From assembly GCA_017983955.1 (NCBI GenBank), contig JAGOAJ010000006.1, positions 1 through 64,000 on the forward strand: a stretch of 64,000 nt of DNA, read 5' to 3'. This stretch comes from Burkholderiaceae bacterium (GTDB taxonomy: Bacteria; Pseudomonadota; Gammaproteobacteria; Burkholderiales; Burkholderiaceae_B). Of this stretch, positions 18,280 to 28,168 are shown piece by piece (the stretch's first letter is position 1; each line of letters begins with the position of its first letter). A model generated the notes under the pieces. The model was not told where the DNA came from, made no database searches, and was given only the letters and a program-made list of their open reading frames with translations. The translations under genes were made by a program, and so were the position numbers.

Positions 18280-18321
18280 GAAATGCTGCTTTGCGGAGCA
18301 AGCCTTTTATTGCGGAGCAAT

Positions 18322-18347
18322 AAAAAAGCCCTCAATTGCTTGAAGGC
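18322..18347 (-). terminator. Terminator of the tRNA gene
   Basis: GCCCTCAA (18328-18335) pairs with TTGAAGGC (18340-18347), with one mismatch and a TTGC loop. On the minus strand it is followed by six T (18322-18327). It starts 12 bases after the tRNA 3' end. Confidence 0.8.
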
Positions 18348-18358
18348 CTTGAATCAAG

Positions 18359-18435
18359 TGGTGGGCCCGGGGGGACTTGAACCCACGACCAATGGATTAT
18401 GAGTCCACTGCTCTAACCAACTGAGCTACAGGCCC
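18359..18435 (-). tRNA. tRNA with CAU anticodon, probably tRNA-Ile2(CAU)
   Basis: This is a 77-nucleotide cloverleaf including an encoded CCA (18359-18361). The acceptor stem is GGGCCTG paired with CGGGCCC, the anticodon loop is CTCATAA and the T arm is normal. CAU is shared by elongator Met and lysidine-modified Ile2. The acceptor pairs C4-G69 and C5-G68, which are known TilS recognition features, favour tRNA-Ile2, decoding AUA after lysidine modification. Confidence 0.85.
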
Positions 18436-18561
18436 ACTTGAAACAGCAAAAGATAATACCATAAGTTTACGTAATCGGCCAATTCGGTCATGGACAAGGC
18501 CATATCACTGTGACATAGTTATGGGCTTAGCGTTATGTAACGATGGATAAGGGCCAACATC

Positions 18562-19422
18562 ATGGACTTAGGGTTTGGCCTTTGGCTATTTGCAGTTTCG
18601 CTGGGCGCAAGCGCCCTGGGGGGTATGCTGGGCATGGCTGGTGGGATTTTTATTGTGCCCATCCTCACCTTGTTTGGCGGCGTCGATATTCATCATGCCA
18701 TCGCGGCCAGCCTGGTATCGGTAATAGCCTGCTCCTGCAGTAGCGCCGCGCCATTCTTAAAAAGTAGATTGACGAATATCCGCCTAGCCATCGTTCTGGA
18801 ATCGGCCACCACCTTGGGGGCATTGACCGGAGTTTTATTGGTTGGCGTTTTGCCCGTGTCTTTTTTGTTTTTTCTATTCGCCCTTATTTTGGCGCTTTCC
18901 GCCCAGCAAATGCTGGCGCGCCGCCACGAGGCCGTGGTCACTACTGCAGCGTCTTCAGCTTGGGTCAATACCTTGCGGCTGAACGCCACCTATCCTGACT
19001 CTACGCTGGGACGCGAGCTTGGCTATCAGGTGCAGCGCCTGCCTTTGGGCATGGGCCTGATGTACGCCGCCGGGGTGGTATCGGCGTTGTTAGGCATAGG
19101 TAGCGGCGTGCTTAAGATACCGGCTATGGATGCGGCCTTGCGACTACCTATCAAGGTGTCGTCGGCGACATCTAATTTCATGATAGGGGTGACCGCTTCT
19201 GCTAGCGCAGGCGCTTACTTGGTGCGTGGCGACATCCTTCCAGAGCTTGCAGGGCCAGTGGCGCTGGGGGCCGTTGTGGGTGCGGTGCTGGGTGCGCGTA
19301 TCTTGATGGCCGTGCCCAACGAGCGCATACGCCTGTTGTTTGTGGTGGTGTTGATAGGGCTGGCGATACAAATGTTGTTAAGCGCCTTTGGTCTGCCTAT
19401 ATTTGGGAACAGACATGCATAA
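18562..19422 (+). CDS. TauE/SafE (TSUP) family anion exporter-like protein
   Basis: This 286-residue membrane protein has about eight helices and two TSUP repeats. The first opens GGMLGMAGGIFIVPILTLFGG and the second ALLGIGSGVLKIPAMDAALRLPIKVSSATSNFMIG, both showing the family's Gly-rich and IP motifs. Members move sulfite, sulfoacetate or other small anions; the substrate here is unknown. It is translationally coupled to a DUF1634 gene, whose ATG lies inside its last codons. That pairing is common in this family. Confidence 0.87.
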   Translation: MDLGFGLWLFAVSLGASALGGMLGMAGGIFIVPILTLFGGVDIHHAIAASLVSVIACSCSSAAPFLKSRLTNIRLAIVLESATTLGALTGVLLVGVLPVSFLFFLFALILALSAQQMLARRHEAVVTTAASSAWVNTLRLNATYPDSTLGRELGYQVQRLPLGMGLMYAAGVVSALLGIGSGVLKIPAMDAALRLPIKVSSATSNFMIGVTASASAGAYLVRGDILPELAGPVALGAVVGAVLGARILMAVPNERIRLLFVVVLIGLAIQMLLSAFGLPIFGNRHA

Positions 19423-19756
19423 AGAATTAATCGGCCATCCCCGGCTGGAACGTATGCTGGGCCATGTGTTGCACTACGGCACGTGGCTGTCGTGTGGCGT
19501 GATCGCGCTAGGCTTGACGCTGATGGTCGCTAACGGGGATGTCCAGGGGGTGCAAGGACTTAGTTCAGGCAAGCATATTATTACCGCCGGTGTCGCTTTG
19601 TTGATACTGTTGCCGGTGTTGCGCGTGGGCTTGATGCTGATGGTGTTTCTACAAGAGCGCGATTATCGCTATGTCCTGATTGCTGCCTTTGTACTAGTCA
19701 TTATATTGATGGGATTTTTGCTGGGCTTGTATAGCGCAGCCCCTATTTCAGCCTGA
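19415..19756 (+). CDS. DUF1634 membrane protein
   Basis: This 113-residue protein has three hydrophobic segments (LSCGVIALGLTLMV, ITAGVALLILLPVLRVGLML, YVLIAAFVLVIILMGFLLG). DUF1634 proteins accompany TSUP transporters and may be accessory subunits. ATG 19415 overlaps the TSUP stop by eight bases, which points to coupled translation and a joint membrane complex. Confidence 0.82.
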   Translation: MHKELIGHPRLERMLGHVLHYGTWLSCGVIALGLTLMVANGDVQGVQGLSSGKHIITAGVALLILLPVLRVGLMLMVFLQERDYRYVLIAAFVLVIILMGFLLGLYSAAPISA

Positions 19757-19834
19757 TATACCGCCGGTTAACCACAGACATCGCAGCTTAATAAGTGGTA
19801 TCGTGAACGGAAAAATGTGTGGATGGGGTAGGGT

Positions 19835-22800
19835 ATGAATATCATCAGGGTCATTGCGTTCGCTTCTATTCTGTTGATCACCCCCGTATGGGGAGCGCAG
19901 ATTGTTGACTTCTCCCCTCAGGGCCAGGTATCCACGGTTGAAAGTGTCAAACTGCGCTTCGACAAGCCCGTCATTGCATTTGGTGATGGACAAGCGGCCG
20001 CGCCGGTAGATATTCGTTGTAATGATTCTGCTGTAGTGGGGCATGGTCGATGGTTAGATGGCAGTCGTTGGACCTACGAATTCACCAAAAATCCAGGACC
20101 TGGCGTTAGCTGTCAGGTGTCATTGGCGCCATCGTTTCAGGCCTTGGATAAGGCGGCAATTACAGGCACTACTACGTTCAGTTTCCAGACTGGCGGCCCC
20201 TTTCTTGATTGGGTTAGGCCCAGCTCTAGCACTATTGATGAAGATCAGGCCTTTGTGCTGGCTTTTAACGCTCCGGTTGATGCGGCTACCGTCGTGGATC
20301 ATGCCCAGTGCGTGGTACAAGGTCTGGGCGAAATGGTGCCAGTCAGGCTGATTACTGGCCAGCCGCGCCAGCAAATACTGGATACCTTACGATATTTGTC
20401 CCTTACCAATACGCAGGATGTCCAGGTGGTGCAGTGCCAGCGCTTATTGCCATCTAAGGCAAAAGTGCAGTTGCGCGTGGGGCCGGGCGTAGCAACCTTG
20501 TCCAACCAGCGTCCCGCAGTGGTCAGCACCCAGGCCGAAGTCTTTGATTACACCGTCAGGGATGCTTTTACGGCAACATTCAGTTGCTCGCGGGAAAACT
20601 CCAGCCAGCCTTGCGTGCCTGTGTCGAATATGACCTTGCAATTCTCTGCGCCTATCGCACGCGAAGTAGCAGAAAAAATACGCTTACAGACAACAGCAGG
20701 TGAGTTGACTCCTATCATGACGGATGATGACACCTACGTAGCCGGGGTGGATTATGTGCGTTTTCAGGGGCCTTTCCCTGAGTCTTCCGAATTTACGATC
20801 AGCCTGCCGCCCGATTTGCGCGACGATGCGGGGCGCACGCTGCAGAATGCCGACCAGTTTCCCCTGATCTCTAAAACGGCAGCCTATCCACCATTGATCA
20901 AGTTTTCTGCGGCTACCTTTGGTCTTATAGAACGCTTTGCCTATGCGCCGGCCGGTGGTTCGGATGTGGATAATCCACCCAGCATGCCACTGTCGCTGCG
21001 TAGCGTTGAACCCTCGCTAGCCACCAAGGAACTAGTCTTGTCGGCTGGTAAGGTGGCCGACTACGCCACACAGGATGACCTGGAAGTGCTGCATTGGTAT
21101 TCCCGGGTGCAGCGCATGGATGAAAGCCGTCTGACTGCCAGCCAGGTTAAGTCTGTGATGGCGGATCAGGTATGGGCGTATGGCAATGGTAAAGAGAACG
21201 AACCTTACATAGATACCCGAGGGGTGTCCTTGTTGCAGGGCCAGAAGGGTACGCGTGAACTGGTTTTGCCCGGTATTACGACCCAGGCTGAACGGCCCTT
21301 TGAGGTTATAGGCGTACCCTTACCTGATCCAGGTTTCCACGTGATCGAGGTGGCGTCGCCGCGCTTGGGAGCGTCTCTGCTGGAATCGGCTACGCCTATG
21401 TATGTGCGTACTACGGCCTTGGTCACTAATTTGAGTGTGCATATTAAAACCGGCCGTGACGATATGCTGGCTTGGGTGACTACGCTGGATGATGGCCTAA
21501 GCGTGGCCAACGCCAACATCAATGTGCTTAGTTGTACTGGCGTGATGCTGGCCAACGGCGTCACTGATGCACAGGGCATATGGCATCATCCCCAGCCTTT
21601 GCCTGAACAAACTGATGAATGCCCTAATAACGAAGCATCGGGTATCTATGTATCGGCACGTATTCCTGCTGACCATCCCCAGGCGCGCGGCAAGGCTGAC
21701 TTTTCCTTTGCGTTTTCGGACTGGAATAGTGGCATACAGTCGTGGCGTTTCAATGTGTCTACTGACACCAGCACTACGCCCACCCATGTTACGCATACGG
21801 TTTTGGATAGGTCATTGTTCAGGGCGGGCGAAATGGTCTCCATGAAGCATTTCATACGTGATCAGACGCGTGATGGATTTGCTGTGCCAAAAGGACCTAG
21901 GCCTACGCGCATGGTCATAGAGCACCAAGGCAGTGGCGACAGCCAGGAATTTCCTGTGCAGTGGGTGGAAACGACCACAGGTGGGGTATCGGCCACTAAC
22001 CAGTATGTTTTGCCAAAAACCGCCAAGCTGGGCATTTATACCGTGTCGCTGAGCAGCGATGATGATCCTTACGGCTGGTATGGCGGCACTCAGTTTCGTG
22101 TCGAGGAGTTCAAGCTGCCTTTGTTGACTGGCAGTCTGAAAATCAGTGACTCAGTCGATGCTGTCAGTCTGATCGCCCCTGATCAATTAACCGCAGATGT
22201 GCAGCTAGCCTATGTGTCGGGCGGGCCAGCTGGTCAGTTGCCTGTCCAGATGTCGGGTGTAGTGCAGGATAAAAACGTTGCTTTCCAAGGCTACGAGGAT
22301 TATTCGTTTAATCTGCCCAATGACCAGGAGGCTGCCGATTATGACGAAGACGGCGATCCCATACCCCAGGATCATGCTGACCAGCAACAGGCTTTATTCC
22401 TGAACAAGCAGCCCTTGATCCTGGATAATCAGGGTGGGGCGCGGTTGGCCATTACCACCTTGCCGACCACTAAAAAACCTCAAAATTTATTGTTTGAAGC
22501 CAGCTTTGCCGATCCGAATGGTGAAATTCAAACCTTGGCGCAAACGGTGCCAGTTTGGCCGGCTGCTGTGGTTGCCGGGATACGCACAGGTAGCTGGATG
22601 CCTGTGGGCAAGGCGTCCAGTTTTAAGACGGTTGCCTTGTCGACCACAGGTCAACCCCAAGCCGGCGTGCCCATGATAGTGACGGCAATTGCGCGTACCA
22701 CTTATTCCAGCCGTCAACGCATGGTGGGTGGTTTCTATAGCTATCAAAGCCGTACGGAAGCGCGTGACCTAGGCATGGTGTGTCAGGGCAGTACCGACGC

Positions 22801-25800
22801 TAAGGGTGTCATGGAGTGTCCTATGGATATCCAGGCCTCCGGCCGGGTGCAGTTGCTGGTCAGCGCCCAGGATGCTCAGGGCCGTCAGTCCCAGGCAGCG
22901 ACTACGGTGTGGTTGGTGGGTCAGGATGAGCTGTGGTTTGGTGGTAATAACGATGACAGAATAGATATTATTCCCGCCAAGAAAACCTGGAAGCCCGGTG
23001 AAACCGCAGAATTCCAAGTGCGCATGCCATTTCGGCTAGCCACAGCCCTGGTCGCGGTAGAGCGTGAAGGGGTGTTGGAAACCCATGTGGTTAAGCTCAA
23101 GGGCAATGATCCTACGGTTCGCCTGCCGGTGCGGGCCGAGTGGGGGCCTAATGTGTATGTCTCTGTGCTGGCTGTGCGTGGTCGCCTGCGTGAGGTCCCC
23201 TGGTATTCTTTCTTCAGTTGGGGCTGGAAGCAGCCCGGCGCTTGGTATGACGCCTATACAGATGGAAATAAGGCCGTGGCTCCGCCCAGCGCACTGATCG
23301 ATCTGTCCAAGCCGGCCTTTCGCTTTGGGCTGGCGGAAATCCAGGTCTCTGATGACCTGGATCAGTTGCAGGTCAAGGTCAGCACCGACAAGGAACGCTA
23401 CCAGGTCAGGGACACAGCCACAGTGACTGTGCAGGTGACTATGCCTGATGGTAAACCGGCGGCTAACGGTACCGTGGCGTTTGCCGCGGTCGACCAGGCT
23501 TTGCTGGAGCTTTCGCCTAATCCTAGCTGGGATTTATTGACTGCTATGCGTCAGTTGCGCAGTTATGGCGTGGAAACCGCTACGGCACAAATGCAGGTAG
23601 TAGGGCGGCGTCACTATGGCCGCAAAGCCTTGCCCGCGGGTGGGGGCGGTGGCAAAAGCCCCACGCGGGAATTACTGGACACCTTGTTGTTGTGGCAACC
23701 CGATGTGGTGTTGGATGCACAAGGCCAGGCGCAAATTACCTTGCCGTTGAATGATGCCATCACGCGCTTTACGTTGGTGGCCATCAGTGATTATGGCGTG
23801 GGTCGCTTTGGTACAGGTAAGGCCAGCATCGTCAGCACCCAAGACTTGCAGGTGATAGGTGGTCTGCCAGCGCAAGTACGCGAAGGGGACCGCTATCAGG
23901 CCATGGTGACGGTGCGTAATGCCTCTACTCGAGATATGAGTTTACAGGTGCAGGCTGGGTATACCGGACCTGGCGTGGATGCCGCCAACCTGGCGCCGCA
24001 AACGGTGGCGCTGGCTGCGGGCCAGGCGCAGACCCTGGAATGGACAGTGCAAGCGCCTGAAAGCGATCAGTTGATGGCGTCAGTGCCGCTGGATTGGATC
24101 TTGCTAGCCCAGGAGCAGCCTGCAGGGGCTGGTACCCAGGACGCTGCACATAAACCCGCGGCTGACCGCCTGGCGTTCAAGCAGGTATTGAAACCTGTGT
24201 TTGCGGTGCGTACCCGACAGTCAACGCTATTGTCACTGGATGCTGATCAGCCTGGCGCTAGTCTGCCGGTCAGCTCACCGGATGGCGCGCTGAAGAATGC
24301 TTTAGGGCTGACACGAGGCGGCTTGCAAGTACACCTGCAGTCTTCTTTGGCAGGCGGCTTGCCTGGTGTGCGCGAATGGTTTCAAAATTATCCTTATACC
24401 TGCCTGGAGCAGATCAGCTCCAAGGCCATAGGTTTGCGTAGTCAGTCCTTATGGGACGATATTATGGAGAACCTGCCTGCCTATCTGGATGATGATGGTC
24501 TAGTTAGCTATTTCCCTGGGGCTCACTACGGCAATGAAGTCCTGACGGCTTACTTAATCGTCGCTTCTCACGAGGCGCAATCACTGGGCTTGCCGTTTGC
24601 GTTGCCTGAAGCGATCAGAGAGCAGATGACCCAAGGCTTACTGGCCTTTGCGCAGGGCAAGCTGACTCGCCAGCGTTGGTCTCCAGTCAAAGACGATACT
24701 GCGCGAAAACTGTTGGTGCTGGAAGCATTGTCGCGCTACGACTTGGTCACGCCGCGTATGCTGGACTCTATACGTATTACGCCAGACCGCTGGCCAACGT
24801 CGTCTGTTATTGACTGGGTTGCCTTGTTGCAGCGCGTACCTGCCATACCTAAACGGATAGAGCACTTGGCGCAGGCCAGGCAGATTATTCTGGGACGTAT
24901 GTTAAGCCGTGGCACAGAGCTGGTGTTTGCCGATAACAGTGACGATAACTGGTGGTGGTTGATGACCAGCCCAGAAACCAACCTGGCCAAGCTGATGCTG
25001 GTGACCTTGGATCAAAAGGCCTGGACGACTGAACAGCCGCTGATGGCGCAAGGCCTGCTGAAGCTGCAGCGCAGCGGTGCGTGGCGTACCACCACGTCTA
25101 ATTTACTGGGTAGTCTGGCGATAGAAAAATTTGCCCAGCACTTCGAGCGCCAGCCCGTATCCGGTCAGGTTCTGCTACAGCTGTTCCCTGGCGATTTCTC
25201 TGAAACCTTAAGCTGGGATCAGGCCCAGGAAAATAACGGTGTACGGTCTATGGACCAGTTGTTGTCCTGGGGCGAAGTGCCATCCAGTGTGTTGCTGATG
25301 CAACCTGAAGGTACGGGGCAGGCCTGGGCTACTGTCAGTTCGCTGGCTGCTGTCAAGATTACCAAGCCAGTGGTGGCGGGGTATCAGCTAGAACGTAAAA
25401 TTACGCCCGTGTCGCAAGCGACCCCGGGCGTGTGGTCGCGTGGTGACGTCTATCGTGTCAGTTTGACCATACAGGCCAAGGGCGCCATGACGTGGGCCGC
25501 GCTGACTGACCCTATACCGGCGGGGGCCACCATACTAGGTAGTGGCCTGGGGCGGGACTCCAGCATAGCCACTGATCAGGAGTCAGATCAGTCCTGGCGG
25601 GGGCCGACCTACGTAGAGCGTAGTTTTGAGTCTTGGCGTGGCTATTATGAATACCTGCCCGCGGGTGAAACCAAGGTCGAGTACACGGTGCGCTTAAACA
25701 CGCCAGGGCAATTTCAGTTGCCGCCCACGCGGATAGAAACGCTATACAACCCCGAGGTGTTTGGCGAGCTGCCTAATCTGGATGACTTCACGGTGCAGCC

Positions 25801-25816
25801 ATCCACAGCCTATTAA
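19835..25816 (+). CDS. Bacterial alpha-2-macroglobulin (YfhM-like) with thioester
   Basis: This very large (1993-residue) periplasmic protein is thought to trap proteases entering through a damaged envelope. It has a signal peptide (cleavage near VWGAQ), many beta-rich MG domains, a bait-like central part, and the thioester motif YTCLEQ (C1523 to Q1526) in the complement-like helical domain. A C-terminal receptor-like domain ends ETLYNPEVFGELPNLDDF. Unlike E. coli YfhM it lacks a lipobox Cys, so it is probably soluble. pbpC starts 12 bases after its stop, the conserved partner that repairs peptidoglycan. Size and order match the family. Confidence 0.94.
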   Translation: MNIIRVIAFASILLITPVWGAQIVDFSPQGQVSTVESVKLRFDKPVIAFGDGQAAAPVDIRCNDSAVVGHGRWLDGSRWTYEFTKNPGPGVSCQVSLAPSFQALDKAAITGTTTFSFQTGGPFLDWVRPSSSTIDEDQAFVLAFNAPVDAATVVDHAQCVVQGLGEMVPVRLITGQPRQQILDTLRYLSLTNTQDVQVVQCQRLLPSKAKVQLRVGPGVATLSNQRPAVVSTQAEVFDYTVRDAFTATFSCSRENSSQPCVPVSNMTLQFSAPIAREVAEKIRLQTTAGELTPIMTDDDTYVAGVDYVRFQGPFPESSEFTISLPPDLRDDAGRTLQNADQFPLISKTAAYPPLIKFSAATFGLIERFAYAPAGGSDVDNPPSMPLSLRSVEPSLATKELVLSAGKVADYATQDDLEVLHWYSRVQRMDESRLTASQVKSVMADQVWAYGNGKENEPYIDTRGVSLLQGQKGTRELVLPGITTQAERPFEVIGVPLPDPGFHVIEVASPRLGASLLESATPMYVRTTALVTNLSVHIKTGRDDMLAWVTTLDDGLSVANANINVLSCTGVMLANGVTDAQGIWHHPQPLPEQTDECPNNEASGIYVSARIPADHPQARGKADFSFAFSDWNSGIQSWRFNVSTDTSTTPTHVTHTVLDRSLFRAGEMVSMKHFIRDQTRDGFAVPKGPRPTRMVIEHQGSGDSQEFPVQWVETTTGGVSATNQYVLPKTAKLGIYTVSLSSDDDPYGWYGGTQFRVEEFKLPLLTGSLKISDSVDAVSLIAPDQLTADVQLAYVSGGPAGQLPVQMSGVVQDKNVAFQGYEDYSFNLPNDQEAADYDEDGDPIPQDHADQQQALFLNKQPLILDNQGGARLAITTLPTTKKPQNLLFEASFADPNGEIQTLAQTVPVWPAAVVAGIRTGSWMPVGKASSFKTVALSTTGQPQAGVPMIVTAIARTTYSSRQRMVGGFYSYQSRTEARDLGMVCQGSTDAKGVMECPMDIQASGRVQLLVSAQDAQGRQSQAATTVWLVGQDELWFGGNNDDRIDIIPAKKTWKPGETAEFQVRMPFRLATALVAVEREGVLETHVVKLKGNDPTVRLPVRAEWGPNVYVSVLAVRGRLREVPWYSFFSWGWKQPGAWYDAYTDGNKAVAPPSALIDLSKPAFRFGLAEIQVSDDLDQLQVKVSTDKERYQVRDTATVTVQVTMPDGKPAANGTVAFAAVDQALLELSPNPSWDLLTAMRQLRSYGVETATAQMQVVGRRHYGRKALPAGGGGGKSPTRELLDTLLLWQPDVVLDAQGQAQITLPLNDAITRFTLVAISDYGVGRFGTGKASIVSTQDLQVIGGLPAQVREGDRYQAMVTVRNASTRDMSLQVQAGYTGPGVDAANLAPQTVALAAGQAQTLEWTVQAPESDQLMASVPLDWILLAQEQPAGAGTQDAAHKPAADRLAFKQVLKPVFAVRTRQSTLLSLDADQPGASLPVSSPDGALKNALGLTRGGLQVHLQSSLAGGLPGVREWFQNYPYTCLEQISSKAIGLRSQSLWDDIMENLPAYLDDDGLVSYFPGAHYGNEVLTAYLIVASHEAQSLGLPFALPEAIREQMTQGLLAFAQGKLTRQRWSPVKDDTARKLLVLEALSRYDLVTPRMLDSIRITPDRWPTSSVIDWVALLQRVPAIPKRIEHLAQARQIILGRMLSRGTELVFADNSDDNWWWLMTSPETNLAKLMLVTLDQKAWTTEQPLMAQGLLKLQRSGAWRTTTSNLLGSLAIEKFAQHFERQPVSGQVLLQLFPGDFSETLSWDQAQENNGVRSMDQLLSWGEVPSSVLLMQPEGTGQAWATVSSLAAVKITKPVVAGYQLERKITPVSQATPGVWSRGDVYRVSLTIQAKGAMTWAALTDPIPAGATILGSGLGRDSSIATDQESDQSWRGPTYVERSFESWRGYYEYLPAGETKVEYTVRLNTPGQFQLPPTRIETLYNPEVFGELPNLDDFTVQPSTAY

Positions 25817-25828
25817 AGCGGAGTGACT

Positions 25829-28063
25829 GTGTTCAGGCGTGGCGTAATTATCGCGGCAGCAGTGAGCAGCCTGACGCTGGGCGGGTTCGCTAGCGCCCAG
25901 GCCATTCCTGGCTATCGTCAGGTCGTGGAGAATTACCGCGCATCGGATGTGTTGGTGCAGGACCGTCACGGCATTTTGTTGGATCGCATACGTACCGATT
26001 TTCATGGTCGGCGTGGCGACTGGCTGGCACTGGATGACGTGTCGCCTGCCTTGCAAAGGGCTGTGATACTGTCCGAGGACAGGCGCTTTTACGAGCATGG
26101 CGGTATAGATTGGCAGGCGGTGGCTGCGGCAGCGTGGGGCAATGCTGTGCATGGTCAGCATCGTGGCGCATCTACCATCAGCATGCAATTGATGGGTTTG
26201 ATCAATCAGGATTTGCGTCGATTGTCATCGGGGCGCAGTCTGATGCAGAAAATAGATCAGGCCAGACAGGCGCAGGAACTGGAGTCGGTCTGGACGAAGT
26301 CTCAGATACTGGAAGCCTACCTGAATTTAGCGGCATTCCGTGGTGAGCTGGTGGGCGTGGATGCCTTGTCACGGGTTTTGTTTCAAAAGCATGCCAGCGG
26401 TCTGGATGCTCGCGAAGCCGCCGTGGCGGCGGTGCTGTTGCGTGGGCCGAACGCGGCACAGACAACGGTGGTGCAACGGGCTTGTGGCCTTTTAATAGAG
26501 CTGGGCCGTCCCCAAGAGTGCAAGGGGCTTAGCGACTTTACGGCGCGGGTTCTGCGACGTAAGTCGGCGGCCTGGGCTGAGCATCGTAGTCTCGCGCCGC
26601 ATTATGCCCAGGTTGTTTTTAATCAGCTGTCCACGGCGTCTGTTCATGGGCAGACAGTGAGCCGTCCATTACGTACGTCGCTGGATGCCAGCTTGCAAGC
26701 TTTCGTGGTGCAAAGCATGGATAAGCATGTGCGCGCCTTACGTCATTCGAATGTGCGCGACGCCGCTGTTGTGGTACTGGATAACGCTACAGGTCAGGTG
26801 TTGGCCTATGTAGGGTCCACGGGCGACCTGTCATTGGCGGCGAACGTAGATCACGTGCGTGCGCTGCGCCAGGCGGGCTCTACGCTTAAACCATTTTTGT
26901 ATGCTCAGGCCCTAGGCCAGCAGCGTTTGACCACAGTGTCTTTGCTGGACGACAGCCCCTTGAATCTGGCTGCAGGCACTGGTGTATACATACCTCAAAA
27001 CTATGACAAAAAGTTCTCTGGTTGGGCTAGCGTGCGGGTGGCTTTAGCTTCGTCGTTGAATATACCTGCAGTACGCGTGTTGATGATGGTGGGGCCCGGA
27101 CCGTTTGCGCAGTTGCTGCGGAAATTGGGCTTGCCGCTGGATCAAAGTGGTGACTTCTATGGGTATAGCTTGGCACTGGGTAGTGCAGATGTCAGCTTGT
27201 TAAGCTTGACCAATGCGTATAGAGCCTTGGCAAACAGCGGCGATTATTCGCCGGTGCGCTGGCTGGATCCCTTAGCCTTTGCTGCGTCGCCCGGGGGGAC
27301 TGTTTCGCCAGTAGCTGGCGCACAGGCTATCGATACCGCGTCGCATTCTGTAGTGCCTGCTGGCGCAGCCTGGATAGTGGGGGACATCTTGGCCGATCGC
27401 CAGGCACGCACGGCGACTTTTGGCTTGGATAGTCCTTTGTCCACGCCGTTTTGGTCGGCCGTGAAAACCGGCACCAGCAAAGATATGCGGGATAACTGGT
27501 GCATGGGGTGGTCGCAACGCTATACCGTGGGTGTCTGGGTGGGCAATAGCGGGGGTGACAGCATGCATGACGTCTCGGGGGTATCTGGAGCCGGGCCCTT
27601 GTGGCACGACATTATGTCCTGGCTGCACCGCAATCAAAGTAGTGTGCAGCCTGCTATGCCTGCCACGGTGCAACGGACTCAGGTAGTCTTTCAGGACACT
27701 ATCGAGCCCAGTCGGCAGGATGTTTTTTTGGGCGACACCGCGATTAGCACGGTTAGCCTGGCGTCTAGTGCAATAACTAAAGGTAGCAGTCGTTCTGGTA
27801 TTGTGGAACCGGTGGATGGCTCTATTTTTGCACTGGACCCTGATATTCCACGGCATAATCAACGCGTGTCTTTGCGCGCTGTGAGTCTGGCCGGGCAGGG
27901 CAGTCAAAAGGTGTCATGGCGCATAGGCAAGGATATCATCGCGCAGGGGCCATTGGCGCAATGGGCGCCTTGGCCAGGCAGGCATAAGGTGCAGTTATTG
28001 GACGAGGCCGGCACGCTATTGCAGCAGATAAATATAGAAGTACGGGGCGCACAGACTAAATAA
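25829..28063 (+). CDS. pbpC: Penicillin-binding protein 1C
   Basis: This is a bifunctional peptidoglycan synthase of 744 residues. It has an N-terminal signal-anchor, a glycosyltransferase domain with the catalytic Glu in SEDRRFYEHGGID (E83), and a transpeptidase domain with SxxK at STLK (S351, K354), SLN and KTGTS (K546). A C-terminal BiPBP_C module follows at about 655-744. GTG 25829 is preferred because GGAG lies five bases upstream; a GTG two codons earlier overlaps that site. It forms a two-gene operon with the alpha-2-macroglobulin, the classical protease-trap and cell-wall-repair pairing. Confidence 0.94.
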   Translation: MFRRGVIIAAAVSSLTLGGFASAQAIPGYRQVVENYRASDVLVQDRHGILLDRIRTDFHGRRGDWLALDDVSPALQRAVILSEDRRFYEHGGIDWQAVAAAAWGNAVHGQHRGASTISMQLMGLINQDLRRLSSGRSLMQKIDQARQAQELESVWTKSQILEAYLNLAAFRGELVGVDALSRVLFQKHASGLDAREAAVAAVLLRGPNAAQTTVVQRACGLLIELGRPQECKGLSDFTARVLRRKSAAWAEHRSLAPHYAQVVFNQLSTASVHGQTVSRPLRTSLDASLQAFVVQSMDKHVRALRHSNVRDAAVVVLDNATGQVLAYVGSTGDLSLAANVDHVRALRQAGSTLKPFLYAQALGQQRLTTVSLLDDSPLNLAAGTGVYIPQNYDKKFSGWASVRVALASSLNIPAVRVLMMVGPGPFAQLLRKLGLPLDQSGDFYGYSLALGSADVSLLSLTNAYRALANSGDYSPVRWLDPLAFAASPGGTVSPVAGAQAIDTASHSVVPAGAAWIVGDILADRQARTATFGLDSPLSTPFWSAVKTGTSKDMRDNWCMGWSQRYTVGVWVGNSGGDSMHDVSGVSGAGPLWHDIMSWLHRNQSSVQPAMPATVQRTQVVFQDTIEPSRQDVFLGDTAISTVSLASSAITKGSSRSGIVEPVDGSIFALDPDIPRHNQRVSLRAVSLAGQGSQKVSWRIGKDIIAQGPLAQWAPWPGRHKVQLLDEAGTLLQQINIEVRGAQTK

Positions 28064-28168
28064 CAACTGTTATGACGTGTTTCCCGGCAGATTCCCAGGG
28101 GATAACCAGAGTCTGTGTCATACGCTGTTAAACTTTTCGGATTGTATCTACATAAAGGGGGAAGTTAG

